Shown here one piece after another: positions 1 to 10,173 of a DNA stretch of 64,000 nucleotides. The DNA is from Paracoccus onubensis (GTDB taxonomy: Bacteria; Pseudomonadota; Alphaproteobacteria; Rhodobacterales; Rhodobacteraceae): positions 62,001-126,000 of the forward strand of contig NZ_QZCG01000013.1 in NCBI RefSeq assembly GCF_003591515.1, given 5' to 3'. How positions within the stretch are numbered: position 1 is the first letter of the stretch; the number at the start of each line of letters is the position of its first letter. Both the position numbers and the translations under genes were made by a program. The notes under the pieces were generated by a model that worked only from the letters and a program-made list of their open reading frames with translations, was not told where the DNA came from and ran no database searches.

Positions 1-1637
<1,637 letters not shown>

Positions 1638-1881
1638 GGCTGGAATTCTCCTCATCCCTTCTGGCTGAGACAGCACTACATGGCGATATCGCAATGCGCA
1701 ATCATGACGCAGCGGATTGAACTGGCCAAAAACTGCCATCAAAGCAACCGCCGCTCTTGCAAAGCCCGTGGATTTGGAGTCACGATACCTGTCAACGGTT
1801 CTGACGCCCCTGTCATGTCAAATGGCGGGGGCGTTCGGTTAACTCCGACAGGATGACGCAATCCGAAAGGACAAGGCAACG

Positions 1882-2352
1882 ATGGACAAGTTACCGATCA
1901 CAAGGCGCGGCTATCAAGCACTCGAACAAGAGCTTACCCGGTTGAAATCGACCGAACGGCCGGCGATCATCCGCGCAATCGCCGAAGCGCGCGAGCATGG
2001 CGATCTGTCGGAAAATGCCGAATATCATGCGGCACGCGAGAAACAGGGCTTCATCGAAGGCAGGATCAAGGAACTGGAAGCGATCCTGTCGCGTGCCGAC
2101 GTCATCGATCCGGCCAAACTGTCGGGATCGATCAAGTTCGGCGCCACTGTCGATCTGATCGACGAGGATACCGAGGAAAAGCGCCGATACCAGATCGTGG
2201 GCGAGGCCGAGGCCGATATCGAGCGTGGACTGCTTAACATGCGCTCGCCTCTGGCCCGTGCACTGATCGGCAAGGACGAGGGCGACAGCATCGAGGTGAA
2301 CACGCCCGGCGGCCAGCGCAGCTACGAGATCCTCGCCATCCGGTATGAGTGA
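1882..2352 (+). CDS. greA: Transcription elongation factor GreA
   Basis: GreA rescues backtracked RNA polymerase by stimulating transcript cleavage. The 156-residue length is normal. The N-terminal coiled coil carries the conserved DLSENAEY tip at residues 41-48, whose acidic residues reach the polymerase active site. The C-terminal half is the FKBP-like domain (VDLIDEDTEE and the closing SYEILAIRYE). The ATG is preceded by AAAGGAC. It diverges from ETF-QO across a 244-base gap, and the next gene follows within a few bases, so the two may be co-transcribed. Confidence 0.97.
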   Translation: MDKLPITRRGYQALEQELTRLKSTERPAIIRAIAEAREHGDLSENAEYHAAREKQGFIEGRIKELEAILSRADVIDPAKLSGSIKFGATVDLIDEDTEEKRRYQIVGEAEADIERGLLNMRSPLARALIGKDEGDSIEVNTPGGQRSYEILAIRYE

Positions 2353-2355
2353 CTT

Positions 2356-3297
2356 ATGCCCCCCGGCAGCAACGGCACAGCGATGACAGAGCGCAAACCG
2401 GTCCTGATGATCGGCCTGGCACTGAGTGCGATCTGGGTGGTTCTTCTGCTGGGGTTCTGGTTACTGATCCCGGTCAGGACGGATGCGGAAACCGGCGGGA
2501 TCACCCGGCTCGTGATCATCATCGGGATCGTGATGCCTCTTATCCTGATCTGGATGGCGGTCGGGCTTGCCCATGCAATCAGCGATTTGCGTGCGGAAGC
2601 CGCGGAACTGCGCTCTGATCTCGATCAGTTGAAGCAGCTGGCATCCAAGCCACCAAAATCCGCCCCACCGCAATCTGTGCCGGAACCGATGCCAACACAG
2701 CCACTCCCCGCAGCACAACCGCGCCCTGCCCCGGCTGTCGCGATCGCGCAGCCAAGGCAATCCGCGGCGGCCCCGCATCAGGCAAGCATGGATTTCGATT
2801 CCCCCGAACCGGCACCCGTTCCCGCGGATACGCTGGTTCTTGCGCTCAATTTCCCCGACGATGCGGATGATCACGAAACCATTTCAGCGCTGCGCACCGC
2901 ATTGAAGGAACCCGAGACCGCCCGAGTCCTTCGCGCCGCTCAGGATGTTGTGACATTGCTTGCCGGACATGGCATCTTTATGGACGATCTGCCGCCAGAA
3001 CATGTGCCGCCTGCCATCTGGAGAAAATTCGCAGAAGGTGAGCGTGGTAAGATCGCTGCCAAAATCGGCGGCATTCGCGATGCCGGCGCGTTGGAGATCG
3101 TATCCGCCCTGTTGCGCGGTGACGAGATTTTCCGCGACACCGCGCATCACTTCCTGCGTCACTTCGATACGTTATTGACCCGCGACCTGCCGCGTCTGGA
3201 AGATGTTCATGTGCAGGCATTGACCGACACGCGCACCGCGCGCGGCTTCATGCTGATCGGGCGCGCTGCGGGTGTATTCGGTCAGACCGAGGCGTGA
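2356..3297 (+). CDS. Conserved two-TM membrane protein with Pro/Ala linker
   Basis: No named function is recognised. Two hydrophobic segments (about residues 14-36 and 50-74) are followed by a short coiled-coil-like stretch, a Pro/Gln/Ala-rich linker (about 100-150) and a soluble C-terminal helical domain of about 150 residues. The topology suggests a membrane-anchored cytoplasmic domain. It begins 3 bases after the greA stop. An in-frame ATG at 2383 (MTERKP) is an equally likely start, since neither has a clear ribosome site. The layout resembles conserved Rhodobacteraceae proteins of unknown function. Confidence 0.8.
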   Translation: MPPGSNGTAMTERKPVLMIGLALSAIWVVLLLGFWLLIPVRTDAETGGITRLVIIIGIVMPLILIWMAVGLAHAISDLRAEAAELRSDLDQLKQLASKPPKSAPPQSVPEPMPTQPLPAAQPRPAPAVAIAQPRQSAAAPHQASMDFDSPEPAPVPADTLVLALNFPDDADDHETISALRTALKEPETARVLRAAQDVVTLLAGHGIFMDDLPPEHVPPAIWRKFAEGERGKIAAKIGGIRDAGALEIVSALLRGDEIFRDTAHHFLRHFDTLLTRDLPRLEDVHVQALTDTRTARGFMLIGRAAGVFGQTEA

Positions 3298-3344
3298 AAC
3301 AGCAGCGCAGCTTTCGGTGAAGTCCGACTGCCGGTTCAATCGGT

Positions 3345-4166
3345 CTATTGCGCCGCTCCCCAGCTCAGCGATTCATATTTGCGTGCGGCGAAGTTGATCA
3401 GCAACCCGACCATCAGCACTCCGATGAAAACCCAGATCGCATAATGATAGTCGGTCTTTTGCGGCGTGTAGTTGACAAACAGATATCCGCGAAGCTGGTC
3501 CACGACATGAAACAGCGGGTTCCATGAAAACCACGGCAGCACGAAATTCGGCAAGGAATTCGCAACGAACATCTTGCCCGAAGCGATCATGTTCACCCGT
3601 TGATAGACTTGGGTCATGATTCCAACCGCCTTCGGCATCCATGGCCGAAGCCCGACGAAGACCAACCCCACGCAGACGCCCCCGAACCATCCCAGCAGGA
3701 AAATGGCAAGGCAGCCGGGGAAGAAATAGAACGTGATCGGCGTCACCGCGAGGTGATACAACCCGAGAATCACGATCCCGCTCAGCATCTGCCGGTAAAG
3801 GACGGCAAGCGCCGCCGCAGCGATCATGACCGCGGCATTCATCGGCCCATGTTTCGCCAGACCTCCGCCGACGGAATAACTTCCGGAGACCTGTGCGACG
3901 GTCTGCACATGTGTCATGAACACGAAGATGCCCGACATCATGAACAGGATGAAATCACCCCGGATCGGGGAGGAGCGAATTCCGACAACGAAATACAAAA
4001 GAGCAAAAAAACCGACAAAGATGGCAGTCTGGGCGATCGTGAAAAGCAGGCCCATGACCGCGTTCCGGTCATTGTTGCGCAGATTGTAAACCGTCTGATG
4101 ATAGATCAGATTCAGCGTCGTAAAGATCGCATCCAGGAAATTTCGGTTTCGGCGCTGTGTAAACAA
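3345..4166 (-). CDS. ABC-2 type export permease (capsule/polysaccharide exporter)
   Basis: Integral membrane permease of the KpsM/Wzm-like ABC-2 family, which exports capsular or O-antigen-type polysaccharide with a separate ATPase. Six hydrophobic segments are visible, with family-typical stretches such as GDFILFMMSGIF, HGPMN and NMIASGKMFVANSLPN and the C-terminal WNPLFHVVDQLRG. The frame is open upstream to 4334 but those residues look non-coding and overlap cysQ. I place the start at TTG 4166 (MFTQRRNR...), giving 273 residues, close to family size; the start is uncertain. No partner ATPase is in the window. It diverges from cysQ-kdsB. Confidence 0.85.
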   Translation of the reverse strand: MFTQRRNRNFLDAIFTTLNLIYHQTVYNLRNNDRNAVMGLLFTIAQTAIFVGFFALLYFVVGIRSSPIRGDFILFMMSGIFVFMTHVQTVAQVSGSYSVGGGLAKHGPMNAAVMIAAAALAVLYRQMLSGIVILGLYHLAVTPITFYFFPGCLAIFLLGWFGGVCVGLVFVGLRPWMPKAVGIMTQVYQRVNMIASGKMFVANSLPNFVLPWFSWNPLFHVVDQLRGYLFVNYTPQKTDYHYAIWVFIGVLMVGLLINFAARKYESLSWGAAQ

Positions 4167-4328
4167 TGTAAAAATCAGTCGAATTTGTGCTTCGGATGCA
4201 CACGAAATACATAATTCCGTGAGATTTGGTGGTACCACAGGCGGACCACGGTTGCACGAAGATACCCGGATATGTAAGCCCGCACAATCAAGACTTTGGC
4301 ACCGAACCGCGAAGCAGAGGAAAAGTCG

Positions 4329-5126
4329 ATGCAATTTGATCTACTTGTTACTGAAATGCGCCGCCTCGCCTTGCAGGCGGGCGAAAAGATCATGGAAATC
4401 TATAATGCCGACGATTTTGCTGTCCGGGCCAAGTCCGACGATTCGCCTGTCACGGCCGCGGACGAAGCCGCGGATGCGCTGATTTCCGCGGGGCTGCGTG
4501 CGACATTTCCCGATATCCCGCTGGTCACGGAAGAGCAGGCCGCGACTCACGGGCAGGCTGTTGGGACATTCCTGATCGTCGATCCTCTGGATGGGACAAA
4601 GGAATTCGTGCAGCGCAGGGGAGATTTCACCGTCAATATCGCCTATGTCGAGAATGGCGTTCCCCTGCTCGGCGTGGTTTACGCGCCGGCAAAAGATCGT
4701 CTGTTCTATACCACCGCAGATGGGCGCTCGGTCGAGGAACGCGGGCCGTTCGGGAACGAACCCGGCGAGGTGAACTCGATCGGGGTGAACCCCACGCCGG
4801 ACAACCGGGGATTGATGGTCGTGGCGTCGAAATCGCATCGTGATGCCGCCACGGATGAATATATCGCGCGCTATTCGGCGCGGGATATGACCAGCGCCGG
4901 ATCGTCGCTGAAATTCTGCCTTGTGGCAACGGGTGAGGCCGATCTTTACCCCCGGCTGGGCCGGACCATGGAATGGGACACCGCGGCGGGCGATGCCGTG
5001 CTGCGGGGCGCAGGAGGCGAGGTCGTGCGCTTCGACGACCACACTGCGCTCGCCTATGGCAAACCCGGCTTTGAGAATCCGTTCTTTATCGCATTCGCAC
5101 CTGGTGTATTGCTTGTGAAGGACTGA
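4329..5126 (+). CDS. cysQ: 3'(2'),5'-bisphosphate nucleotidase CysQ
   Basis: Inositol-monophosphatase-fold enzyme that hydrolyses PAP, the by-product of PAPS-dependent sulfation, to AMP. At 265 residues it shows the metal-site motifs VTEE (66-69), DPLDGT (85-90) and WDTAAGD (216-222). The start is ATG 4329, preceded by AGAGGAA at a good distance; an in-frame ATG at 4296 lacks this. kdsB follows after 2 bases, so the two are co-transcribed. The sulfotransferase at 11.9 kb in the same glycan block would produce its substrate, which suggests a local sulfation role besides general sulfur assimilation. Confidence 0.93.
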   Translation: MQFDLLVTEMRRLALQAGEKIMEIYNADDFAVRAKSDDSPVTAADEAADALISAGLRATFPDIPLVTEEQAATHGQAVGTFLIVDPLDGTKEFVQRRGDFTVNIAYVENGVPLLGVVYAPAKDRLFYTTADGRSVEERGPFGNEPGEVNSIGVNPTPDNRGLMVVASKSHRDAATDEYIARYSARDMTSAGSSLKFCLVATGEADLYPRLGRTMEWDTAAGDAVLRGAGGEVVRFDDHTALAYGKPGFENPFFIAFAPGVLLVKD

Positions 5127-5128
5127 CG

Positions 5129-5929
5129 ATGTCGGTCCTCATCCTCATCCCGGCGCGTTATGCTTCAAGCCGTTATCCCGGCAAGCCATTGGTCGGGCTG
5201 AAGGGGGCTTCGGGCGAAACGCGCAGCCTGATTCGCCGAAGCTGGGAAGCGGCCATGGCCGTGCAAGGGGCGGACCATGTCGCCGTCGCCACGGATGATG
5301 AGCGGATCAGGGATCACGCCCAGGCTTTTGGCGCCAGGGTCATCATGACCTCGCCGGATTGCCGCAATGGCACCGAACGCTGCGCGGAAGCCATGACCGC
5401 GTTTGACGATCGTCCCGAGATCGTGGTCAATCTTCAGGGTGACGCGCCTCTGACGCCCGCGTGGTTCGTCGAGGATCTGATCGCCGGACTGCGTGCTGAT
5501 CCCGCTGCGGATGTCGCTACCCCGGTTTTGCGCTGCACCGGACAGATGCGCAACGACCTGCTGGCAGACCGCATGGCGGGGCGAGTCGGCGGCACCACGG
5601 CCGTTTTCGGACATGACAGGCAGGCCCTGTATTTCTCGAAGGAAGTCATCCCCTATGCCGGGGAAAACTATGGCCCGGACGATCCCAGCCCGGTCTATCA
5701 TCATGTGGGTGTCTATGCCTATCGTCCAAGCGCTTTGGCCGCCTATCCGACCTGGTCCGAGGGAACGCTTGAGAAGCTGGAAGGATTAGAGCAACTGCGG
5801 TTCCTTGAACGGGGCCGCAGGCTGCTTTGCGTCGAGGTCGAGGCCCGTGGACGTCAATTCTGGGAACTGAACAACCCCCAGGACGTTACACGTCTGGAGA
5901 CCATGATGAAGCAAATGGAAATCGATTGA
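5129..5929 (+). CDS. kdsB: 3-deoxy-manno-octulosonate cytidylyltransferase (KdsB/KpsU type)
   Basis: Activates Kdo as CMP-Kdo for lipopolysaccharide core or for capsule lipid anchors. The 266 residues begin with the nucleotide-binding IPARYASSRYPGKPL segment (6-20). Further family motifs are ATDDERI, the metal-binding VNLQGDAP, and the C-terminal LEQLRFLERG. It sits 2 bases after cysQ and near a polysaccharide export permease, which fits a KpsU-like role in capsule synthesis, but a general LPS role cannot be excluded from the sequence. Confidence 0.94.
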   Translation: MSVLILIPARYASSRYPGKPLVGLKGASGETRSLIRRSWEAAMAVQGADHVAVATDDERIRDHAQAFGARVIMTSPDCRNGTERCAEAMTAFDDRPEIVVNLQGDAPLTPAWFVEDLIAGLRADPAADVATPVLRCTGQMRNDLLADRMAGRVGGTTAVFGHDRQALYFSKEVIPYAGENYGPDDPSPVYHHVGVYAYRPSALAAYPTWSEGTLEKLEGLEQLRFLERGRRLLCVEVEARGRQFWELNNPQDVTRLETMMKQMEID

Positions 5930-6139
5930 CAAAATAACGTAACGTCGGGTGTTAAGTGTGGGATAATTGTTTGAGTGGAAACCAGCCTATGATAGCATTT
6001 TAACCAGACTGTCGTCTTTCAAAGCATAAGTGATCAAACTATTTTGCGCGCGACGCGTTAAGCGCAGTGAACGTAAACATTCTTTAACTATTTCGCTTTC
6101 ACATCTGTGATAGCAGACAGCAACTAAAGGGGCACTTGT

Positions 6140-7036
6140 ATGAGCCGTAAAGTCACCAAAGCCATTTTCCCGGTTGCCGGCCTGGGAACGCGCTTCCTAC
6201 CTGCGACGAAAAGCATTCCGAAAGAGATCATGACCCTGGTCGATCGACCGCTGATCCAATACGCTATCGACGAGGCACGGGCAGCCGGGATCAAGGAATT
6301 CATCTTCGTGACCTCTCGTGGCAAGGGCGCCCTCGAAGATTACTTCGATCACGCACATGAGCTCGAATCCAATCTCAAAAAGGCGGGCAAGACCGCGCTT
6401 CTGGACACGCTGCGCAAGACCAATATGGAATCCGGCGCGATCGCATATATCCGTCAGCACAAGGCGTTGGGTCTGGGCCATGCAGTCTGGTGTGCCCGCC
6501 GGTTGCTGGCCGATGACGAAGCTTTTGCCGTGATCCTGACCGATGACGTCATCATGGGCGAACCTCCCTGCCTCCAGCAGATGATAGAGGCTTATGGCGA
6601 GACCGGTGGCAGCATGGTCGCCACGATGGAAGTCCCCGAAGAGAAAGCCTCCGCCTACGGCGTTCTGGACGTGGATGAAGACATGGGCGCCATCGTCCGC
6701 GCCAAGGGCATGGTCGAGAAGCCTGCGCTTGGTTCCGCACCGTCCAATCTTGCGGTCATCGGGCGTTATATCCTTGCCCCGACGGTGATGCAGAACCTGA
6801 ACAAGCTCAAGCAGGGCTCGGGCGGCGAAATTCAGCTGACCGATGCGATTGCCGATGAAATCAATGCCGGACGCGATGTTTACGGCCTGCGCTTCCGTGG
6901 TCAGCGTTTCGACTGCGGCTCCAAGGCCGGTTTCCTTCAGGCAACAGTTGCTTTCGGACTCGAACGCGACGAACTGCGCGAAGAATTTCTGGATTTCCTG
7001 CATGGCATAACCGCTATGCGCCGCGCCGCGGAGTAA
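6140..7036 (+). CDS. galU: UTP-glucose-1-phosphate uridylyltransferase
   Basis: Makes UDP-glucose, the donor for surface glycans and the precursor of UDP-galactose. 298 residues, normal for bacterial GalU, with the signature FPVAGLGTRFLPATKSIPKE near residues 11-30 and the GSGGEIQLTDAI segment near the C-terminus. AAAGGGG precedes the ATG. It heads a tight operon: galE begins 3 bases after its stop, and glycosyltransferases and a sulfotransferase follow with overlapping stops and starts. The 210-base gap upstream is relatively AT-rich and probably holds the operon promoter. Confidence 0.96.
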   Translation: MSRKVTKAIFPVAGLGTRFLPATKSIPKEIMTLVDRPLIQYAIDEARAAGIKEFIFVTSRGKGALEDYFDHAHELESNLKKAGKTALLDTLRKTNMESGAIAYIRQHKALGLGHAVWCARRLLADDEAFAVILTDDVIMGEPPCLQQMIEAYGETGGSMVATMEVPEEKASAYGVLDVDEDMGAIVRAKGMVEKPALGSAPSNLAVIGRYILAPTVMQNLNKLKQGSGGEIQLTDAIADEINAGRDVYGLRFRGQRFDCGSKAGFLQATVAFGLERDELREEFLDFLHGITAMRRAAE

Positions 7037-7039
7037 GCG

Positions 7040-8026
7040 ATGTCCGGAAAAGTATTGGTGACCGGCGGAGCCGGTTATATCGGTTCGCATGCCTGTAAGG
7101 CGCTTGCGAAGGCGGGTTATATACCTGTAACTCTGGACAATCTTTCGACAGGCTGGGCCGATGCGGTCAAGTTCGGGCCATTGGTCAGGGCCGACCTGAC
7201 CGATCGCGCCGCACTGGATGCCGCATTTGCCGAGCATGAACCGATTGCTGTGCTGCATTTCGCCGCGCTCAGTCAGGTCGGTGAGGCAATGGCCGAGCCA
7301 GGCAAATACTGGCGGAACAATGTCTGGGGATCGCTGAATCTGATCGAGGCTGCGGTCGCGGCGGACTGCATGAATTTCGTCTTCAGCTCGACCTGCGCGA
7401 CCTATGGCGATTGCGATGGCGAAGTTCTGGACGAAAGCTCGGCGCAAGCGCCGCTGAACGCCTATGGCGCCAGCAAGCGCGCGATCGAGAACATGCTGAC
7501 GGATTTCGAGGCAGCGCATGGGCTGCGTCATGTGATCTTCCGCTATTTCAACGTGGCGGGCGCCGATCCGGACTCCGAGGTGGGTGAATTTCACCGCCCC
7601 GAAACCCATCTGATTCCGCTGATTCTCGATGCCGTCGACGGCAGGCGCGATGCCCTGACGATCCACGGCACCGATTACCCGACGCATGACGGCACCTGCA
7701 TCCGCGATTATGTCCATGTCATGGATCTGGTCGATGCTCATGTGCAGGGGCTGGAATGGTTGCGGACGGGCAAGGACAGCCGGGTTTTCTGCCTTGGCAC
7801 GGGTGACGGTTTCTCGGTGCGCGAAGTCGTGGATGCGACGCGCAGCGTCACCAACCGCCCCGTCCCGATGGTGGACGGCCCGCGCCGTGGCGGGGACGCG
7901 ATCAAACTGGTCTGCGGCAGCCAACGCGCGAAGGACGAACTGGGTTGGCGGCCCGAGCGCTCGACCATGAAGCAGATGATCGCCGACGCCTGGCGTTGGC
8001 ATCAAAACGGCAATTACCAGGCTTGA
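7040..8026 (+). CDS. galE: UDP-glucose 4-epimerase
   Basis: Interconverts UDP-glucose and UDP-galactose using tightly bound NAD. 328 residues, extended-SDR fold: GGAGYIGS at 9-16 binds NAD, and the catalytic pair is Y142/K146 in YGASK, preceded by SSTCATYG. It directly follows galU in the operon and feeds UDP-Gal to the downstream transferases. Its TGA stop overlaps the TTG proposed as the start of the next gene (TTGA), indicating translational coupling. Confidence 0.96.
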   Translation: MSGKVLVTGGAGYIGSHACKALAKAGYIPVTLDNLSTGWADAVKFGPLVRADLTDRAALDAAFAEHEPIAVLHFAALSQVGEAMAEPGKYWRNNVWGSLNLIEAAVAADCMNFVFSSTCATYGDCDGEVLDESSAQAPLNAYGASKRAIENMLTDFEAAHGLRHVIFRYFNVAGADPDSEVGEFHRPETHLIPLILDAVDGRRDALTIHGTDYPTHDGTCIRDYVHVMDLVDAHVQGLEWLRTGKDSRVFCLGTGDGFSVREVVDATRSVTNRPVPMVDGPRRGGDAIKLVCGSQRAKDELGWRPERSTMKQMIADAWRWHQNGNYQA

Positions 8027-9111
8027 CCACGGCAACCGGACAACACGCCAGCCGTCTGCGGCGGCTCTGGTCCCGATATCGCTTGCGATGGAAGCGGCGT
8101 GAGATCCTGTGGCGCGCCATTCGCGTGGGCCGCAGACTCACGCCGCTTGCCGATCGCACCGCTGCAATCCGCAAGGATGACATCCTGCTATTCGCGACCA
8201 TCCGGAACGAGGCCGGCAGGCTTCCGGAATTTCTGGCGCATTACAGGAAGCTGGGCGTCCAGCATTTCCTGATCGTGGATAATGACAGCGATGACGGCTC
8301 GACTGCGCTTCTGCTTGAACAGCCGGATCTGTCCCTGTGGCGCAGTCGGGAAAGTTATCGCGGCGCGCGTTTCGGCATGGACTGGATCGGGGCTCTTCTG
8401 CTGCGATATGGTCACGGTCATTGGTGCGTGACGGTCGATGCCGATGAGCTGCTGATCTATCCCGACTGGGAGCGTCGCACCCTTTCCGGGCTGACCCGTT
8501 TTCTTGATGATCAACAGATGGTCGGCATGGGTGCCCTGATGCTGGACCTGTATCCGCAGCAGCCATTGGGTCAGGCCGAAGCGCCTCAGGATGCCCCCCT
8601 GACAGAGCGGCTGCCCTGGTTCGATGCCGGTCCCTATCGCTGCGAAATCTCGTATCCCAAGGGCAACCGCATTTTGCGCGGCGGCGTACGGGAACGGGTA
8701 TTTTTTCAGGACGACCGGGATATCTCACCCACTCTGAACAAACTACCGCTGATCCGCTGGCATTGGCGATATGCCTATGTAAATTCGACACATTCGCTTT
8801 TGCCCGGTTATCTGAACGAGCTTTATGACGGCCCCGGGGATCCCCGGCCCAGCGGTGTGCTGCTGCACAGCAAGTTCCTGCCGGAAATCATCGGAAAATC
8901 GTCGGAAGAGCTGAAACGACGTCAGCATTTCTCGAATCCGGATCAGTTCGTCGACTATCATCAGACCCTCGTTGAAGAGCCCATATTGTGGAACAGCGAC
9001 TCTCAGCGCTATACGGGATGGAAGCATCTGGTCGAGCTTGGCCTGATGGGAACGGGGCAGGCATCGGACTTGCCCCTTGAAACGGCAAGGCATAGTGCAG
9101 AAACTGAATAG
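8023..9111 (+). CDS. GT2-like glycosyltransferase (first of tandem pair)
   Basis: Putative cytoplasmic glycosyltransferase of the GT2/GT92-like group often found in Rhodobacteraceae surface-glycan loci. The fold shows ATIRNEAGRLPEF (58-70), VDNDSDDGS (85-93) and a DxD-type metal/nucleotide site VDADE (138-142). The frame is open from ATG 7945 inside galE, but I choose TTG 8023, which overlaps the galE stop by 3-4 bases and gives 362 residues that align with the next gene. Donor and acceptor cannot be read from sequence. It is clearly paralogous to the gene at 9136. Confidence 0.85.
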   Translation: MTTATGQHASRLRRLWSRYRLRWKRREILWRAIRVGRRLTPLADRTAAIRKDDILLFATIRNEAGRLPEFLAHYRKLGVQHFLIVDNDSDDGSTALLLEQPDLSLWRSRESYRGARFGMDWIGALLLRYGHGHWCVTVDADELLIYPDWERRTLSGLTRFLDDQQMVGMGALMLDLYPQQPLGQAEAPQDAPLTERLPWFDAGPYRCEISYPKGNRILRGGVRERVFFQDDRDISPTLNKLPLIRWHWRYAYVNSTHSLLPGYLNELYDGPGDPRPSGVLLHSKFLPEIIGKSSEELKRRQHFSNPDQFVDYHQTLVEEPILWNSDSQRYTGWKHLVELGLMGTGQASDLPLETARHSAETE

Positions 9112-9135
9112 ATTTTTATGTTATCGCATTGACGG

Positions 9136-10173
9136 GTGCCCATCGTGCAGGGTCTGAAACATCTGCCTTTACCGGCCAGGCTACGTCGCCGCGCAGAGCG
9201 TCAATGGCTGATCGCCCGCGCGATCAATCGCCGTCGTGCCCTGACCCCGGTAAGCGACCGCACCGATCAGATCCGGAAACGGGATATTCTGGCATTTGTG
9301 ACGCAGCGGAACGAAAGGGTGCGGCTACCCTATTTCCTGGAATATTATCGCAATCTCGGAGTCCGGCATTTCCTGTTCGTCGATAATGCCAGCACAGATG
9401 GCAGCACGGAATATCTGAAGGTTCAACCCGATGTTTCGCTATGGCAGACCCGTGCCAGCTACAAGCAATCGCGTTTCGGGATGGACTGGCTGGGCTGGCT
9501 GTTGTTTCGATATGGTCACAACCACTGGTGCCTGACGGTCGATCCCGATGAATTCCTGATCTATCCGCATTGCGACACCCGTCCGTTAACCGCCCTGACC
9601 GATTGGCTGTCTGATTCCGGGCACAGATCATTCCCGGCGATGCTTCTGGATATGTATCCCAAGGGCAATCTGGACGATGAAACCTATCGCGAGGGCCAGA
9701 ACCCGTTCGAGATCGCCTGCTGGTTCGACCCCGCCAATTATTCGATCAGGAAGAATAATTATCTTGGCAATCTCTGGGTACAGGGCGGCCCGCGGACCCG
9801 GGCATTCTTTCCCTATAACCCTCAGTCGGGCCCGGCATTGAACAAGATTCCGCTGGTTCGATGGAACAGGCGCTTCACCTATTACAGCTCGACCCATATG
9901 CTGCTTCCCCGGTCACTGAATCAGGTTTTCGACGAGGACGGAGGAGAGATGGCATCGGGCTGCCTGCTACACGCCAAATTCCTGTCCACATTCGCGAAAA
10001 AATCCACCGAAGAACTGGATCGCGGCCAGCATTACGGAAACAGCCAGGAATACCGCGCCTATCATGCCGGATTGCAGCAGGGCGTGCGCCTGTGGTGCAG
10101 CGAGTCGCGAAGGTTCCGCGACTGGCGGCAGCTTGAGGATCTTGGCCTGATCTCAAGCGGGAACTGGCCATGA
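9136..10173 (+). CDS. GT2-like glycosyltransferase (second of tandem pair)
   Basis: Paralogue of the preceding gene with the same order of motifs: FVTQRNERVRLPYF (54-67), VDNASTDGS (82-90), and the DxD-type VDPDEF (135-140), with a shared SRFGMDW segment. 345 residues from GTG 9136; GTG 9145 is an alternative. The stop overlaps the ATG of the next gene (ATGA), so it belongs to the galU operon. The pair probably adds related sugars to the same glycan, or arose by duplication with changed acceptor use; this is inference. Confidence 0.85.
   Translation: MPIVQGLKHLPLPARLRRRAERQWLIARAINRRRALTPVSDRTDQIRKRDILAFVTQRNERVRLPYFLEYYRNLGVRHFLFVDNASTDGSTEYLKVQPDVSLWQTRASYKQSRFGMDWLGWLLFRYGHNHWCLTVDPDEFLIYPHCDTRPLTALTDWLSDSGHRSFPAMLLDMYPKGNLDDETYREGQNPFEIACWFDPANYSIRKNNYLGNLWVQGGPRTRAFFPYNPQSGPALNKIPLVRWNRRFTYYSSTHMLLPRSLNQVFDEDGGEMASGCLLHAKFLSTFAKKSTEELDRGQHYGNSQEYRAYHAGLQQGVRLWCSESRRFRDWRQLEDLGLISSGNWP

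Noticed and set aside
6197..8035. 612-codon open frame on the minus strand across galU-galE
   Set aside because: It is an antisense shadow of two certain genes; no motifs, no ribosome site, and composition typical of the non-coding strand of high-GC genes.
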